Shown: piece by piece, positions 24,390 to 35,937 of the stretch
Layout: every line of letters starts with the position of its first letter
Position numbering within the stretch: position 1 is the stretch's first letter
DNA from: Hymenopellis radicata
Taxonomy: Eukaryota > Basidiomycota > Agaricomycetes > Agaricales > Physalacriaceae
NCBI GenBank assembly: GCA_015501595.1
Contig: JADNRX010000031.1
Span: forward strand, 220,385-284,384
DNA: 64,000 nucleotides
Reading direction: 5' to 3'
The notes under the pieces: model-generated
What the model saw: only the letters and a program-made list of their open reading frames with translations
Told to the model about the DNA's origin: nothing
The model's database searches: none
Translations under genes and position numbers: made by a program

Positions 24390-24980
24390 CTAGGTAAGCT
24401 CTGACCGTGACAACAAAGTGTCTCTCTTCAGAGCGAAAACGAGACCTAAAACCTGGAGATTTGGCACCAATTTTGCCAGATCCTTCATCACCGAGGACAG
24501 AGCCCGATTAACGCCAGCAAGGAAGGCCGGGCTGATAGGTAAGAATTTCTTGTACGCGATGACCAGGTATTTCAAATGTGGCACCAACTCCAGGATTGCT
24601 CCCAAGCCCGCCAAATCGCAGTTGATCAGTTCCAAAGAAGCAGGTTGGCAGTGAGAGTACTTGAGTAGGTCGAGGAGTGACGGAAGGACGATGTCGAGCG
24701 ATCAATTCAGACAAGAGTGCAGGGCATCACACCCCTCGAACCATCGGGAAAAGTATAGCGCAATTTCTTCCGCAGCGGGGCAAGGATGAAGCCCACTGTG
24801 TCGCCGTCAGCCTGTGGCCGGATACCAAGCTTGAGAAGCCGTGAACACCTGTCACGGACGCCATCGAGGGCGAGCATGGCGGTGGTATCAATGTCGAGAA
24901 GGTTTGAAATGCGCCATTGCGCACTGTGTTTCATTAACACCTCCAGAAGAGCCAAAGCCAGTCCAGAAATATCAACGACT
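24390..24980 (-). pseudogene. Fragment of an F-box/LRR-type gene
   Basis: Two minus-strand frames read as consecutive pieces of one protein: LALLEVLMKHSAQWRISNLL (about 24980-24890) through KKLRYTFPDGSRG, then ASLELINCDLAGLGAILELV, AYKKFLPISPAFLAGVNRAL and DLAKLVPNLQVLGL (24640-24390). The spacing of Leu in the second part is LRR-like and resembles the C-terminal part of fungal F-box proteins. No F-box N-terminus lies upstream and the pieces are in different frames, so I read this as a truncated relic. It could be the 3' end of a gene with undetected exons. Confidence 0.4.
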
Positions 24981-25062
24981 CCATAAATTGATTGAGAAGA
25001 TATTTACGTGTACGAACCAGACATGTGGCTCAATTTAACGGACCAAACGTGATATCTGAGGC

Positions 25063-26420
25063 CTAGTCGTAGAGAGGAAGTCCCAGTGCGTCGACAGCCT
25101 GCAGAAACGTGAGCTGAGTTGGTCTGCAGATACGAAAATCGCGAGGAATCAGGAAGCTGAAAGTAGGTCATAGAGCACTCGTATAAATCTCTTTATTTGA
25201 TAACATCATATGTGAGAGAGACAACGAGCAGGACTTACGCGCAGCGATTCACTGGACTGATTCTGACTACCTGCGAAATCGTCGTGTCAGCACTGCCCCA
25301 CTTAAAAGCATGTCAACAGAAAGATCAGATAAGGGTAATATAGGTGAGTTCATGAGACAATTGTCTTCGTATGAACAGAAATTCAAAGTACGCATCATGT
25401 TCTGACGAACGAGACAAGGGATCAGGGGCATACCTCGGTAGAATGAAAGTCAGCAGAGAACCAACAGCCTCAACACGGCCAATTAGCTTTGTGAACGGAT
25501 ATTCGCGTTGACTAGGCTTGTCCGTTGACGCCTGTACTGCCTGTCGAGCCCGGTACTCGGCTAATAGGCATCTGAGCAGCTCGCTGTGAGCTCTGCGCAC
25601 GCGTCCATTGTCAGAGGCAAGCTAGATGTTTCATGAGCTATAATCGCATTTCATATTGGCCGCGTACCCAGTCTTTCTGAGGGGTCGTTCGCATTCCACG
25701 GCGCCGGCGTCAGCTACAGCATCCAGGTGACCAGCGCGCAGTTCTGCTCGTCGTCGTCGTCACGGTACAGGAGCTCAGCGTGTCTGCAAGGCAATCGCTG
25801 CGGCGCTTGCCCGGGATTGCTAGAGGGACTCACTGTCAAACAGTGTTAATGCCTCAAGAGCAGTGCGCCACGGAGGGTCTTCATCGTTGGCGCAGAAAGT
25901 AGGGCATCCTTGTAAATTCGCTGGAGCGGAGTGAATAGAGCGGAAGCAAAATGCGGATGCGGGGATGGAGGAGAACGGAAAATGGCGGGCACGTGACGGG
26001 CGGAGATCAAAATCCAAAGGTCGCCCGCATCCTGCCGTTGTACCGTAGCAGCTACAAGTTTTCTGAAACTTCATTGTGTCCGTAAAATGGCGACCGAGGT
26101 GCGGAATCATATGAGCAATTTCATCAATTAACGGCACGTTACAGATAAACAACATCATTATAACAATCGTAAGGTCAGAAAATGCAATCTACACCCTTAA
26201 TGGAACAGGATCGCCCTGTAAGAAAAGAAATTAGCGGGGACCCCAAAAGCAGGAGAACACATACATCCTTAGGACGATATTGGTGCCATGGACGAGGCAG
26301 AAACACTCCAGTTTCCATCCGAATAACATCATTAGCGGAGAACTGTGGCCCGAAGCGCCACATTGCCATTTCATGGTCAGGGACAATCTCCGAAGGTGTC
26401 GATTCCGGTTCAGGTGCCAT
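25063..26420 (-). pseudogene. Unknown multi-exon protein, probably decayed
   Basis: An ATG at 26418-26420 opens MAPEPESTPSEIVPDHEMAM. Further exons read RFGPQFSANDVIRMETGVFL, IDEIAHMIPHLGRHFTDT, EDPPWRTALEALTLFD, PAPWNANDPSERL, ASDNGRVRRAHSELLRCLLA, KPSQREYPFTKLIGRVEAV and FLIPRDFRICRPTQLTFLQA, ending at a TAG at 25063-25065. The pieces run in order with plausible introns. However, the exon near 25700 has an in-frame TAG just before LTPAPWNANDPSERL, and the next donor leaves the wrong phase. That suggests two lesions. The family looks like an uncharacterised basidiomycete protein; no function is known to me. Sequencing error is the alternative. Confidence 0.4.
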
Positions 26421-26444
26421 ATACTCTTCAGAGGGTGTGTTAGA

Positions 26445-27519
26445 TTAGGCAGAACAGTCAATCTCGAACATATCCATACTTTTCCGTTGAGAAACCGCTG
26501 GATTCTTGACGTCATCATTCCTTGGTGGATCCTGCTCCAAAACGCTTATCAGCATCTTCAAGAACTTATCCAGTAACTGGTCGAGTAACTTTGGCTTGTG
26601 TGTGTTGAAGTTCGGAAGAACAATTGGAGCTAGGAAGGTCAAGAAAGCACCAGCAGAGCACCCTTCCATCCGCCAGAGCAGACGAGACAGGTCTGTATGA
26701 GGATTGACCTGACTGGAAGGATGGATATGAATGTTGGCGAAGGAAGGGGCGGTATCATCTTGAGAGATAGACTTTGTCTCAAAAATGCGAAATGTGGAGC
26801 CGGGGACAACAGTGTCATTTTCAGTTGAGATGAAGAGGTGCCAGTCACATCTAATTTGCAGGGGATGGAAGGTATTGAGTGGGAATGTAGTATATCGAAT
26901 CAGCCGAGAGTGCGGGGGTGATGTACAGCTCAAAACAATCAACGAAGGGTTTTGCTTTCTTAGCGGCTTCGGTTTCCGCAGGGTTTGAGCGTAGGTCATC
27001 GAGTAGCTATCATTTTTCCGGTGTGAGTAACTTGGTACTGAGTATATAAGCTTAGTATACACACCTCATCAACATTTGCTCCCTTTAAATCTGTGATACA
27101 TTCCAAGAGATATTGGAGAATCTCTGAACAGGGGACGAAAGAGACCAGCGCATCGGATGGGTTACCTGTGAGATACGCCAAATGACAGGTTGGGCACACT
27201 ATGCTATGTCAGCACGCGTCGTATCAAAGGGCAAAGAATGGCTCACATGCCATGCCGTTTGAAGGACCCGCTCTGGAATAATCTCGCGGGATCAGCAGCC
27301 ATTTGGACCCGAATTCACACTAAAGAGTTGAGACATTGAAGGTGTCCACGTAAAATAACTGACTTGTTTCGAGCCTTCCTTGTCAGCTCCATCGAGGATG
27401 TGGCAGTAGTGGAGCAGCAGAGGCAGCGCGCAACAGAGAGCACAACGACGGAATCGAGCCAGAATCGTCTCGCGCGTTCCAACAGAGAACTCGGGCGTTG
27501 TAACAGAGAAATCAGACAT
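26445..27519 (-). CDS. Hypothetical protein
   Basis: An ATG at 27517-27519 gives MSDFSVTTPEFSVGTRETIL and a hydrophobic stretch (CALCCALPLLLHY). Spliced exons continue EFGSKWLLIPRDYSRAG, CPTCHLAYLTGNPSDALVSF, CSEILQYLLECITDLKGANV, an Ala/Lys-rich piece (RSNPAETEAAKKAKPFVDCF) and ADSIYYIPTQYLPSP. A downstream frame reads WRMEGCSAGAFLTFLAPIVL through DKFLKMLISVLEQDP and stops at 26445. A CPTC motif may bind metal. I could not place the intron linking the last two parts, so the gene could be shorter. It is divergent from MRM2, with starts about 47 bp apart. No family is recognised. Confidence 0.4.
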
Positions 27520-27565
27520 CTCGAGTTGTTCGTGGTGGTGGTGGTACAAGAGAGAGAAGATAGAA

Positions 27566-28570
27566 ATGACGTGTTTGATACCGATGACAGGAACGCGTCC
27601 TACACCGCTGTCTTCGGCCCGAATGTTCCGCCCACCATCATCGCCTGTTCAAAAAAATCCTCCAAAGCATGGGTGTCGCGCCAAGGTCACGACTTTTTCG
27701 TCAAACAGCGTATAGCCGCCTCATACAGGTCACGCTCCGCCTTCAAGCTCATCGAAATAGACGACAACTATGACATTCTCCGGCACAAGGACGTCAAAGT
27801 CGTTGTCGACCTGGGCGCTGCGCCCGGCGGCTGGAGCCAGGTCGTCTCACAGCGAATGGGATACGGCGACGCCCTAGATGAAACGGGGGGCGTCGTGACG
27901 CGCGAGACATTTCGTCCGCGCGCAAGCCAGAAGCGGGTCAAACCAATCCTCCCCGGCAACGCGTATGACCCGCTGAACATTGACACTATCGAGGAGGAAT
28001 TGGAAGCGCGGGAGTCTAGAGGCAGAGGAACGATTGTCGCCGTGGATCTCCTCCCCATGGGTCCCATCCCCGGTGTCCGCTCTATCCAGGCTGACTTTCT
28101 TGACCCCGAAACGGACGCGTCAATTCAGCGTCTGGTGTACGAGAAAACGCGTAGAAGGGGCCCAAACCAGCCGATAGTAGACATTGTCCTCTCTGACATG
28201 GCTCCCAATATCTCTGGATATGAGGCCCGCGACTTGGAACTCTCCCAACAACTGTGTTTCGCTACCCTCGCGTTTGTGAAACGAAATCTACGCGCCACAA
28301 ATGAAGTCGGACGAGGGTTTGGAGGTGTCTTAGTGTACGCTTTTTCTTCTGTTTTGTGTGTTGCATATATTCACTATACGACATATCAGATTGAAGCACT
28401 TCGCGTCCAACGACATGATTACATTCAAAAGAGATCATCTCGATCCGTACTTTACGAGTGTGCGCTACGTCAAGCCCTCCTCCAGCCGCTCAGAGTCCTC
28501 GGAGAGTTACTTTGTCTGCCGCGGCTGGAATCCAGATGCAGAATTCCGACCGACATATGGGTTCTTGTAA
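27566..28570 (+). CDS. MRM2: Mitochondrial rRNA 2'-O-ribose methyltransferase (FtsJ/RrmJ family)
   Basis: SSKAWVSRQGHDFFVKQRIA leads into SYRSRSAFKLIEID, with the catalytic Lys of FtsJ enzymes. VVDLGAAPGGWSQVVSQRMG is the SAM-binding motif; DIVLSDMAPNISG holds the catalytic Asp; after an intron near 28335-28390, VLVLKHFASND gives the second Lys and SSESYFVCRGW the Glu. The K-D-K-E tetrad is complete. An insertion of about 70 residues (TRETFRPRASQKR onward) lies between motifs, as in fungal mitochondrial members. The family methylates a uridine in the large mitoribosomal rRNA. The start is unclear: ATGs at 27566 and 27623 open an Arg-containing leader, but in a frame that meets the enzyme frame only by a one-base shift at the A7 run 27651-27657. 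Confidence 0.82.
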
Positions 28571-29010
28571 AGGGGAAGGACGGATGGCCTCCCTATAGAC
28601 CATGTTTACATACCGTGGACATCCTTGCGCTCTCCGCGAGGTGCGCCGTGGACAGATGACGGAATACTAGCTTTATGAGTGGTGGTAGCCATTATTAGCC
28701 CCAGTAATCCATCAATGCTGCTAGATTCACTGAATGCCATTACCACTACTCACTACTCTGAAGTTGAATATATAATTTGATTCCGAAGGTATAAAGTAAC
28801 GAATGAATGTCAGTAAGTCAGTACAGTAAGGTAACGATAGATAAAGTTAAGATATAAAGAACGTCGCGCCAGTCGAATAGGCTACGGCAAGATTCTGATA
28901 AGTAAAACGAGTGTGGTCCGTCCAATTGGTAAGTGCGATTACCCCGTCTATATGTTCAATCCAGATCTATAAAACGTGAAACGAGTGTCGTGAAGATTTC
29001 GATGGCGTCT
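28571..29010. other. Intergenic, AT-rich
   Basis: This lies between the convergent ends of MRM2 and the Ser/Pro-rich gene. It is AT-rich with short GTAA and GATA runs near 28800-28860. No gene is seen. Confidence 0.4.
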
Positions 29011-31171
29011 CTACCCCGACGCATTGGCCTTGCGCCCAGTCAGCGCGCGGAAGAACTTGCGCACAGAGCCCGTTCCAGAGCCACCGCCAGTACGCGAAGG
29101 AGAGCGGAGTGGGGGGAGCGGGGCTCCCGACTGAGACGTGGGCGTATAATGGGAACCAGATGGAGGCAGATCTCCAATCCCCAACAACGACATTGCCTTA
29201 CCCCTTGGCCCAAGTCTCGACGGAGATCGTCTAGGGACACCATGCGCAGATATCGCCGTAAACGACGCCGATGAGCGCAATGGCGCTTCCGATCCAGTGT
29301 GCGACGAAGGTGAAGCCCACGACGTAGGGCGCGCGGTTACGGGCGAGGGAGGAGGAGAGAGCGACATTGGCGATTCGTTTTCTATCCCCATGAACTTTAA
29401 CGCCTTGGCGTTGGAGCGACCATTTGTGTACTGTATGAGGGCAATGGGATTGAGACCTGTCGGCGTCAATAGGTGAGAATCCGAGTCCGATGTGGTGGGC
29501 GAGGACGGTGTCAGCGTACGGCGTCGACTCTGAGGGGAAGTTGGGGACGTCGGGGATGTGCGGAGCGATCCACTGTAGGAGGCAGCAGGAGGAGGAAGAG
29601 GGATTGGCATGACAGGAGGGGGCACCCGGATTACTGGCTTTCTCTTGGACTGCACATTGATAGGAGGAGGCGGGGGTGCCCGCACGATGACTTGTTCCGG
29701 CATATTGTGATCATGATGATCATCCGACGAGGCCAGAGAAAGGAACGAGGCGCCCTTCTTGTGAATCTTGGGAGGCGGTTCAAAATCAGAGTCTTTGTGA
29801 AGCGCCTCTGAAGAACGTTCAGAAGAAATATCGATATGATCGTCTACAGACTCCACAGTCGAAAAGTCCGGTAAAGACCGCGTTGGTACGTCGGGGAAAA
29901 GCTCTGAAAGCATTTCCGTGTCATGGAGAGCAGTATCTGGTTCCGTTGGCTTAACAGATGCTAGCTTGATGGAGCTAATAGAATGAGATCGCACACGTTT
30001 CAACAAAGTGGAGAGCGAAGCAACGCGTTTAGGAGGAATGACGGGAGTCCGATCCTATGTTGTGTGTAAGCCACAAAGATAGACACCGAGAAAAGTGGGG
30101 ATTACACACCTTCATCACTGGATCCGCTTTGTCTTCGTGGCCGGTGAAGGACGATGCCGGAGTAGGCGGAGAACTGTGCGATGTGGAGACAGACACCGAG
30201 TCTGAGCCATCGTCCATAAGCACTCTAAACTCATCCTGGATCTCGGCGATAACGTCACATTCAGACGTGGACGTAGAATTTGATCGCCTTCGGCTGGACC
30301 CAACACTTTTCAATGAGTGGAAGCTTCGAGATGACCGAAGGCTGGCTTTAGAACAGATGGAAGGAGGTTTCGAAGGGGGCAGGGCTGGCAACGAGGAGAC
30401 CGAAGCTTGCGATGAAATGGATGCAACGGACTTGCGCTTCTGCAATTTCTGGGGTTCACCTAGAATCACCACCGTTAATATTTCTGACGAATCTTTCTCA
30501 ATCGAGACGTACCGGACTCTGCCATGGCGGTAACCTTGGAAGGCGTTGGAACGGTGCTCATTCTTCGCCTCTCTTTAGCTGAGACGGGCATGACCACCGT
30601 TTTACTGTCCATGCTCAAGCGAGAAAACTTGGGTGTGGATCCGTAAGGATTGGCCGTGAGCCACGAATCGTCGACTAGTGAAAATCGGGATGCGTTCGGG
30701 GAGGTCGGCAGAGATCTGGCACCCGTATAGGCACGAGGAAAGAGAGGCCGTAGTCCTGGACGGCGACATGGTCAAGTAGCTATCTCTGGATTTCGGACGA
30801 CGAGAAGGAGATGGTGGAGGGGAAGGTAAAGTCGACTTGAAGGGAGGAACCGCGTTGGGGGCAGAAGTTCGTTTAGGGACTTTGATGGGGGTAAAGGTGA
30901 GAGAAGGAAGGTCTGGCGTCGATGAAATTCTTGACGGTTTTGGGCTGGTCATGCTTTGAGGGGCCAGGCTTAGCTCAGAAATTGTCCCGTCAGCCGTGAC
31001 GTTAAGAGAGGGACCCGTGAGAGGCGAGGACCGCAGAGGGCGCCGAATCGACGACGGCGGGCTCGCACTGTAGGTCTGCCGCCGCATTGGGGGAGCTGGG
31101 CGACTGGGAAGGGAATAGGACATCGCGGGGAGGGATGGGAGGGAATGTTTTGTCTCCGTACATCTGCCCAT
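29011..31171 (-). CDS. Large Ser/Pro-rich, probably disordered protein
   Basis: Four open blocks on the minus strand join by short introns into a protein of roughly 680 residues. It begins MGRCTETKHSLPSLPAMSYS (an inner ATG gives MSYSLPSRP) and ends SVRKFFRALTGRKANAS before the stop at 29011. Composition is dominated by Ser, Pro, Arg and Thr, with proline tracts (APPPPPI, RVPPPVMPIPLPPP), many SP/TP sites (TSPTSPTSPQS) and basic patches. No folded domain is recognised. The RKFFRALTGRK end is a short basic amphipathic segment. Dense SP/TP sites suggest control by proline-directed kinases, and the proline tracts suggest SH3 or profilin partners; both are inferences. Role unknown. Confidence 0.65.
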
Positions 31172-32217
31172 TTCAATGCAGAATTGGCGACGGAAAGGGG
31201 TATTATTTGGCGCGATCACTACGGTCATTGAGGAGCTACCGTCCAGATAACAAGGCGCTGTATTTATGCCCCCGGATTTTCAACGGAGTGAACGAAATGA
31301 GCTCCGAGCGGCAGAAGAAGATGACGCTACTGTTTACGAGAACATGCCAGAGTATTTGCCTACGATTAGCAGCGTGGCGAAGATCTGCAATCGTGAAGGC
31401 GCTCAAGATACGAACCTACGATAGACAATGGTTACGAGATAGTCGTCCAGGCGTCTCCCGCCAAGGAGTCTCCGCACACAACATGGTGTCAAGTTATAAC
31501 GCGCAACAGGATTGTTCATCGTTGCAAGGTAACCCAATGGAGTGAGAGAAATGGCGTAGACGTGAACAGAAATGAGCCTCTGGTGACAGCGACACCTAAA
31601 GTTGTCGGACTTGCAATGTTATTGCAAACGCGAATGACGCAAGGCACGTTGCATAGCCACCCGAATTCTCACCTGTACTCACTCACCAAGTCTTGGCGTT
31701 CATGTTGTCCCTTATCAAGTCTATTCACTGTACCAAAGGCCGCGCAGAAACAACTCACAGTATCACGACATATTGTATTCTAATTCCCATGTTTCATCAG
31801 CCCATGACCGAGTCGGTGGGAGCATGGCGACGAACCCAATTCAAGGTCTACACTTTCCTACACTTTCGGAGCCGACTGTACAGGGAACTTGTGTCACTGT
31901 GCGACTTGCCACGACTATCGGTGTTTCTGACACGCTGGGAGGCATCACACACCAACTTGACACGCTAAATATATCCCACCCCGAGCCGTCTCTACTTCCT
32001 CCATCCATCCATTTTCTGCTTCCACCATTTTCAGACCTAAAGGACTTCATCTACTCCACTTCGCCCTGAGAATAGCGTGGAGGACGCGTATGTTCGCCAT
32101 TGGTCGCCCGGTCCTTTGGCGCGTTCATTCAATGTGATCTTTATCTTGCCCGTCATATTTCTCGCGACATGGCTTGCGGTTCCACTGCCTAGGATCGCGA
32201 ATGACCTACAGGCTGTG
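31172..32217. other. Intergenic upstream of the laccase-like gene
   Basis: The kilobase lies between the divergent starts of the Ser/Pro-rich gene and the laccase-like locus. A 152-codon plus-strand frame (31087-31545) mostly mirrors the Ser/Pro-rich gene and is not supported. Confidence 0.35.
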
Positions 32218-32224
32218 TATAAAA
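32218..32224 (+). promoter_or_regulatory. TATA box of the laccase-like gene
   Basis: TATAAAA lies 46 bp upstream of the ATG at 32264, with a pyrimidine-rich stretch between, which is the usual core-promoter arrangement of fungal laccase genes. Confidence 0.55.
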
Positions 32225-32263
32225 GACCTTTGCTTTTCAGAGACTCGACAGCAAGTCATCCTC

Positions 32264-34812
32264 ATGCTCCAGCTATCATATCTTTCTTTAGCATTCGCCC
32301 TCGTTGCTTCTGCATGGCTCACCCCGGTGTTCACTACGACTTGACCGTCGGAAATGGTATCGTCGCTCCAGATGGCGCCGAACGCAAGTGAGGCCCCACC
32401 CTCTCCACTGGATGGAGCAGACTAAAGACCTTCTCGCCAGTGCCGTTCTTGTGGGATTCACGCACGATACTCTTCAATTTCCGGGGCCCCTTCTAACTGC
32501 CACTAAAGGCGATATCATCAACGGTAAGTTCCCTTCCGGACTTCGTGTTTGCGTCCCGACTTATATCGCGCTATAGGTTACGGTCAATAACAAGTTGACC
32601 GATACATCTATGCGCGCTAGCACTAGTATTGTATGCTTCCAGTCTTTCCTCTGACGACTTCGCGGGCCTCAATGAGTTCGAATAGAACTTTAGTGGAATC
32701 AAACAATTCGGGAGGCCAGAGTTCGATGGCCAGAGCTTCGTTTCGCAGTGCCCCATCGCTCCAAACTCGTCGTTCACCTACGTACTCAATACTAGTGATA
32801 CGGCGGGTACCTTGTTGTATCGCTCGGGACTTAGCACTCAGTATTCCGATGGCTTGAGGTAACCTTTCCATTCACCGTTCTTCCCCCGAACTAATGCATG
32901 CCTACCTAGAGGACCGCTCATCATCTACGGTACTACAATCGCTTCTTCCTTCATAAACTCTGTTTTGAAATCGCTTCTCAGACCCCGAGGATCCTCATCT
33001 CGACCTCTATGATGTCGACGACGAGTCCACGATTATACAGCTCGGAGAATGGTATCACGGACCTTCCCCCCCAGACATGCAATCGTTCCGAGAGACTGGA
33101 CACATCATGTATGTTTACTTCTCGCGAGTTGGGCATTGATCCTTACTTGAACTATCCCCGTAGTATCTATGATTCCGGTCTCATAAACGGGGTGGGAAGA
33201 TTCGTCAATGGACCTGATGTTCCGTTCCCAGTTTTCGATGTCGTGCCCGGAACGCGGTACCGCTTGAGGCTGATCAGCAATGCACCTCGCGCTGTGTTCC
33301 CTTTCAGGATTGATCAACATAACCTCACCGTTATTGAGGCTGACGGGTTTTCGGTGGAGCCTACTGAGGTCGAGTCATTGGAACTTTATCGTACGTGTCT
33401 TCATGTCGGTGTTTTCATTGTGTACTGATAACTTGTTTCCTTAGCTGGTAAGGATGGAGCGGTGCACGGCATGCCATTAAGTCTAACTCGTTCCCGTCTT
33501 GATAGGACAACGGTATTCAGTCGTGTTCACCGCCAATCAGGTTAGTCGTATCTCCTCTCAAGGACCTTCGCGCTTCATATCAAGTTATAAAGCCTGTCGA
33601 TAACTACTGGATGAGAGCTTTTCCGCGGGGGGGTACACAAACCAACAATCCCAACTGTACGTTTGAGAAAATGTCTCCCTCGTCTTCTGTTATCTCATTT
33701 TGCGCACAGTGAATGCTACTTTCTCTCGAGCTATTGTCCGATATTTGGGCGCTCCCGAGGTGGATCCTGTCACGCCCATGGTGAATCTAACTATCCTCCA
33801 CGACGCCCAGCTTCATGTAAGCTAAACTTCCTTTCGGCATGTGTGCCTTAGCTAAACGGACCTCCTGCAGCCCGTCGTGAACCCAGGCAGCGTTCGTCCC
33901 GACCTTCCATTCTCAGTTACAATTTTAACGTTATCATTACAGCCGGGTGGGCCCGATGCTGTCCCCGATCTCGATCTCTTCATAAACTTCACAACTGTAC
34001 GTCGTATACGCCTTACTGCGAGCACTGAAGTTGACGACTTCATCTAGGGTGCTACGGAGGTAATGACCATGACGGCGCTTTAATATGAAAATGCAGCTAA
34101 TGCGTTTGAAAGACGAACCCTCTCGACACTTGGAGAGTTAACGATATTGCATACGTAGCGCCGACATTGCCTACCCTCTTCCAGATCCTCCACAACAACG
34201 ACTCGTTCCCGGTCGATAGTCATGTCATCACCGTTGCACCAAACGCTCTAATTCAACTCACGATGCCTTTGGGCGACGATGATGGCGGTCACCCGATGCA
34301 TCTCCACGGCGTATGTCCTATCCCATTTTACTTTGCATGCTCTTACGCCTTTACGTGATTTATAGGCCGCTTTCGATATCATTCAGCCTGGCGACTCCGG
34401 AGGAGTTGTGAACTTTGTGAACCCCGTTCGGCGCGATATCGTTCCCATAATCGGTGGCACGGCCATTGCTCGCTTTAGGATGCCGGCGGTTGGCATTCTC
34501 CACCTCCATTGGTGAGTTTTTTCGTTGCGCCACGTAGTCGTGATTACTGACCAAGGGGCGTTTCGTTCTGAAGCCATATCATCTGGCATGGTATGTCGTT
34601 TAAATTGCAAGTTCGTTCTCTTGACTGATATCTTTTGTAGCTGAAGCTGCAAGTGATTTCTTGATTGTTTACTTTGACTGACATATAGTGAATAGGGCCT
34701 GCAGCTGACGTTTGTTACCGATCCGGATGGCATACGCGCGGCTGTTAATCCGCGTGGGGACTGGGATGATCTCTGTCCAGCTTACTTCGCTCTGCCTCCC
34801 GAGTTGCAGTGA
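32264..34812 (+). pseudogene. Laccase-like multicopper oxidase, degenerate N-terminal half
   Basis: The ATG at 32264 opens a signal peptide (MLQLSYLSLAFALVAS), but the mature frame (VHYDLTVGNGIVAPDGAER) is shifted by one base. A second phase mismatch lies at the intron near 32525-32575 before VNNKLTDTSMRASTSI. The first copper motif (HWHG) is absent: after STSI the sequence resumes as SGIKQFGRPEFDGQSFVSQC. The second (WYHSH) reads LLYRSGLSTQY, losing both His. From [20 protein letters not shown] on, the frame is good: VVPGTRYRLRLISNAP, HNLTVIEADGFSVEP. The third motif HPMHLHG and the fourth, HLHCHIIWH (split by introns), are intact. It ends YFALPPELQ with TGA at 34810-34812. Laccases oxidise phenols with four copper atoms; this copy should not form the T2/T3 centre. 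Confidence 0.75.
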
Positions 34813-35937
34813 AGGTGTTGATATTATGCCGTATTTCGTAGCTTGTTTTTCTCATTTCTGAATCTACTCCGAATTAATCATGATGGAATTGCTCTGTAAA
34901 CTCCTATACATGACCAGCTGAGGCCCGTACCATGAATTCACCGTCTAACGTTTGTGCGGACAGCGACTGGGATTGCGGACGCTGCGGCCCGGTGCAGCAA
35001 AATAACCTTTTAGTACGTAAATTAGGGCCTATGGTCTATGTCCGTTCAGACGGACAGTTTTTCAAGTTTTTTCAAGTTGAAAAAAGAAGAGAAAAAAGGA
35101 AGGGAGGGAGGATTATCTAGATGTACCTACCAATGTCTGGGCATCACCATTTGATGTCAAATGCGCGAGGGACTGAAATACACGCGGGTCATTTTTCGTT
35201 TTCAAGTCTGGCCTATGAGCTCGTTTTGGCAGGCCATCGGTTTTCAAGGCTATGTCCATTCGGGGCACAGCCCGTTTTGGCGATAGGCCCAGCCAATAGT
35301 TTTCAAGATTTCAATCACGATAAGATCAAGTTCCTCCGACCCGAAGACGGATCCGATCAATCACTCTCAAAGGACGCATCTCTCGCTCTCTCTTACCACC
35401 ACCACCTCAAACTCGGATACAGTCCGGTAGAGGTGGCTGGCCAGCGGTCGACTTCATGTCGCCGCTGCACGATGCAGCTGATGCTTGACTGTATGTCGGC
35501 TTCTAAATGAGCACAGAATTTCGGACATTTGGGGTCAACGTCGCAAGGAAGACTTGATATGAGGGAACACGAAAGATGATGATTAGACGATGCGTCACAG
35601 GTGTGTCACCTTGATATATGTGCCCTTCCTCAGTGCCAGTTTGACAAAGATATAGAGAACAGTACGCTGGGGTAAATTTAGCGCAACGCTGCCACTTGAA
35701 ACTATTATATTTCGTGTCTGGACCCTCTGTGAGTCTGGTCTCATCCAGTATTTGCACAAGCCTCATGTACTATGCCAGGCAAAATCCATCACTCCTTGCT
35801 TACGCGTCCTAGTCCTCAATGCCCTCCTCGTTCATTTAGCGCGTCTCGAGTACTGTCCGTTACGGACGCATACGAGTGCCGCCGCCGTAGTCCTCATTTC
35901 TGATTTACATATCAAATGGATTGTTTTTTATCCTATC
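34813..35937. other. Intergenic between laccase-like locus and transposase-like gene
   Basis: The two loci end toward each other here. The stretch near 35055-35115 is purine-rich (AAAAAAGAAGAG). No supported gene is found, and no terminal inverted repeat matching the other side of the transposase-like gene was recognised. Confidence 0.35.

Noticed and set aside
31087..31545. 152-codon plus-strand frame
   Set aside because: Largely antisense to the Ser/Pro-rich gene start; no feature of its own.
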